Assembly (NCBI GenBank): GCA_017502065.1
Contig: JAFVVU010000201.1
Span: 1 to 5,529 of the forward strand
DNA length: 5,529 bases
Source of the DNA: Clostridia bacterium
GTDB lineage: Bacteria > Bacillota > Clostridia > RUG12999
Direction: 5' to 3'
Every line of letters begins with the position of its first letter. Position 1 is the stretch's first letter. The notes below the pieces were generated by a model. It worked only from the letters and a program-made list of their open reading frames with translations, did no database searches and was not told the DNA's origin. Of this stretch, positions 5,237-5,529 are shown piece by piece. A program made the position numbers and the translations under genes.

Positions 5237-5529
5237 ATGATACATTCGTTTTTACTTATAGGTCAGTCAAATATGGCAGGAAGAGGTATGCGTGAGGAGG
5301 AAGTGTGGGTTGATACAACTCACATAAAAACCCTCAGAAACGGCAGATGGCAGAGAATGTTCCGTCCCATAAATCCGGACAGATATACAGCCGGAGCAAA
5401 CCTTGCCGAAAGCTTTGCGGAAAAATATGCCGAAAAGTATGGAATTGCCCATTTTGTTGATGTAAGAAATGCCGTGATGATGGCAGAAAGCGGCGGCAGG
5501 ATACCAGATGTGATGCAGGCAAGTGAATG
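5237..5529 (+). CDS. SASA-type carbohydrate acetylesterase (sialate O-acetylesterase-like), 3' end cut by the window edge
   Basis: Ninety-seven codons are visible and the frame is open to the right edge. The start, MIHSFLLIGQSNMAGRGM, carries the G-Q-S-N-M-A-G block of the SASA / carbohydrate-esterase-6-like SGNH hydrolases, with S11 as predicted nucleophile. Proteins of this family remove O-acetyl groups from sugars such as sialic acid or xylan residues. FRPINPDRYTAGANLAESFA (about 44-63) fits the second helix region, where family members bring an N-terminal fragment of the substrate pocket. The next conserved block, usually a C-A-x-G-G-[ST] motif, appears as AESGGRI, a divergent version. 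The Asp/His of the triad would lie beyond the window. There is no signal peptide, so it probably acts on an imported substrate in the cytoplasm. It starts 2 bp after the amidohydrolase stop. Confidence 0.85.
   Translation, partial: MIHSFLLIGQSNMAGRGMREEEVWVDTTHIKTLRNGRWQRMFRPINPDRYTAGANLAESFAEKYAEKYGIAHFVDVRNAVMMAESGGRIPDVMQASE

Noticed and set aside
5400..5529. Frameshift in the esterase gene, because the second conserved block looks divergent
   Set aside because: The frame stays open to the edge, other frames contain stops nearby, and a G-G motif is present in the expected area; divergence is the simpler reading.

Overview
The window most likely comes from a chromosome of an anaerobic, low-to-moderate-GC Firmicute, probably of class Clostridia and possibly a gut Ruminococcaceae/Oscillospiraceae-type organism. 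This rests on a canonical pyruvate formate-lyase, strong purine-rich Shine-Dalgarno (SD) sequences before most genes, sigma-A-like promoters, A/T-rich intergenic DNA and mixed AT/GC third positions. The genus-level placement is inference; no rRNA or other marker is present.

Layout. Positions 1-1791 (minus strand) hold the first 597 codons of pyruvate formate-lyase (pflB). The gene runs off the left edge before its glycyl-radical domain. Positions 1792-2059 form a divergent control region. It holds a pflB promoter near 1906-1935, an untranslated pflB leader of about 108 nt, and an araC-type promoter near 2005-2033. The leader can fold into a 5' hairpin and then a geometrically good H-type pseudoknot that ends three bases before the pflB SD. 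Between the two promoters lie a nested inverted repeat and a sequence resembling a Rex (NADH/NAD+ sensor) operator.

Positions 2060-2917 (+) encode an AraC-family regulator with an N-terminal cupin-like sensor and a C-terminal double helix-turn-helix. After an 80-bp gap with a possible second promoter comes a tightly packed + strand operon: a DegT/DnrJ/EryC1/StrS-type PLP aminotransferase (2998-4350), a metal-dependent amidohydrolase of the amidohydrolase_2 type (4362-5234), and the start of a SASA-type carbohydrate acetylesterase (5237 to the right edge). Gaps of 11 and 2 bp and overlapping translation signals indicate one transcript.

How they fit together. pflB belongs to mixed-acid fermentation (pyruvate + CoA to acetyl-CoA + formate). 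The + strand genes look like an accessory pathway for a modified sugar or cyclitol, possibly an O-acetylated or amino-substituted one, controlled by the local AraC-type sensor. The substrate cannot be read from the sequence. The most interesting items are the pflB leader pseudoknot and the AraC/aminotransferase/amidohydrolase/acetylesterase cassette. I found no mobile element, CRISPR array, tRNA or rRNA.
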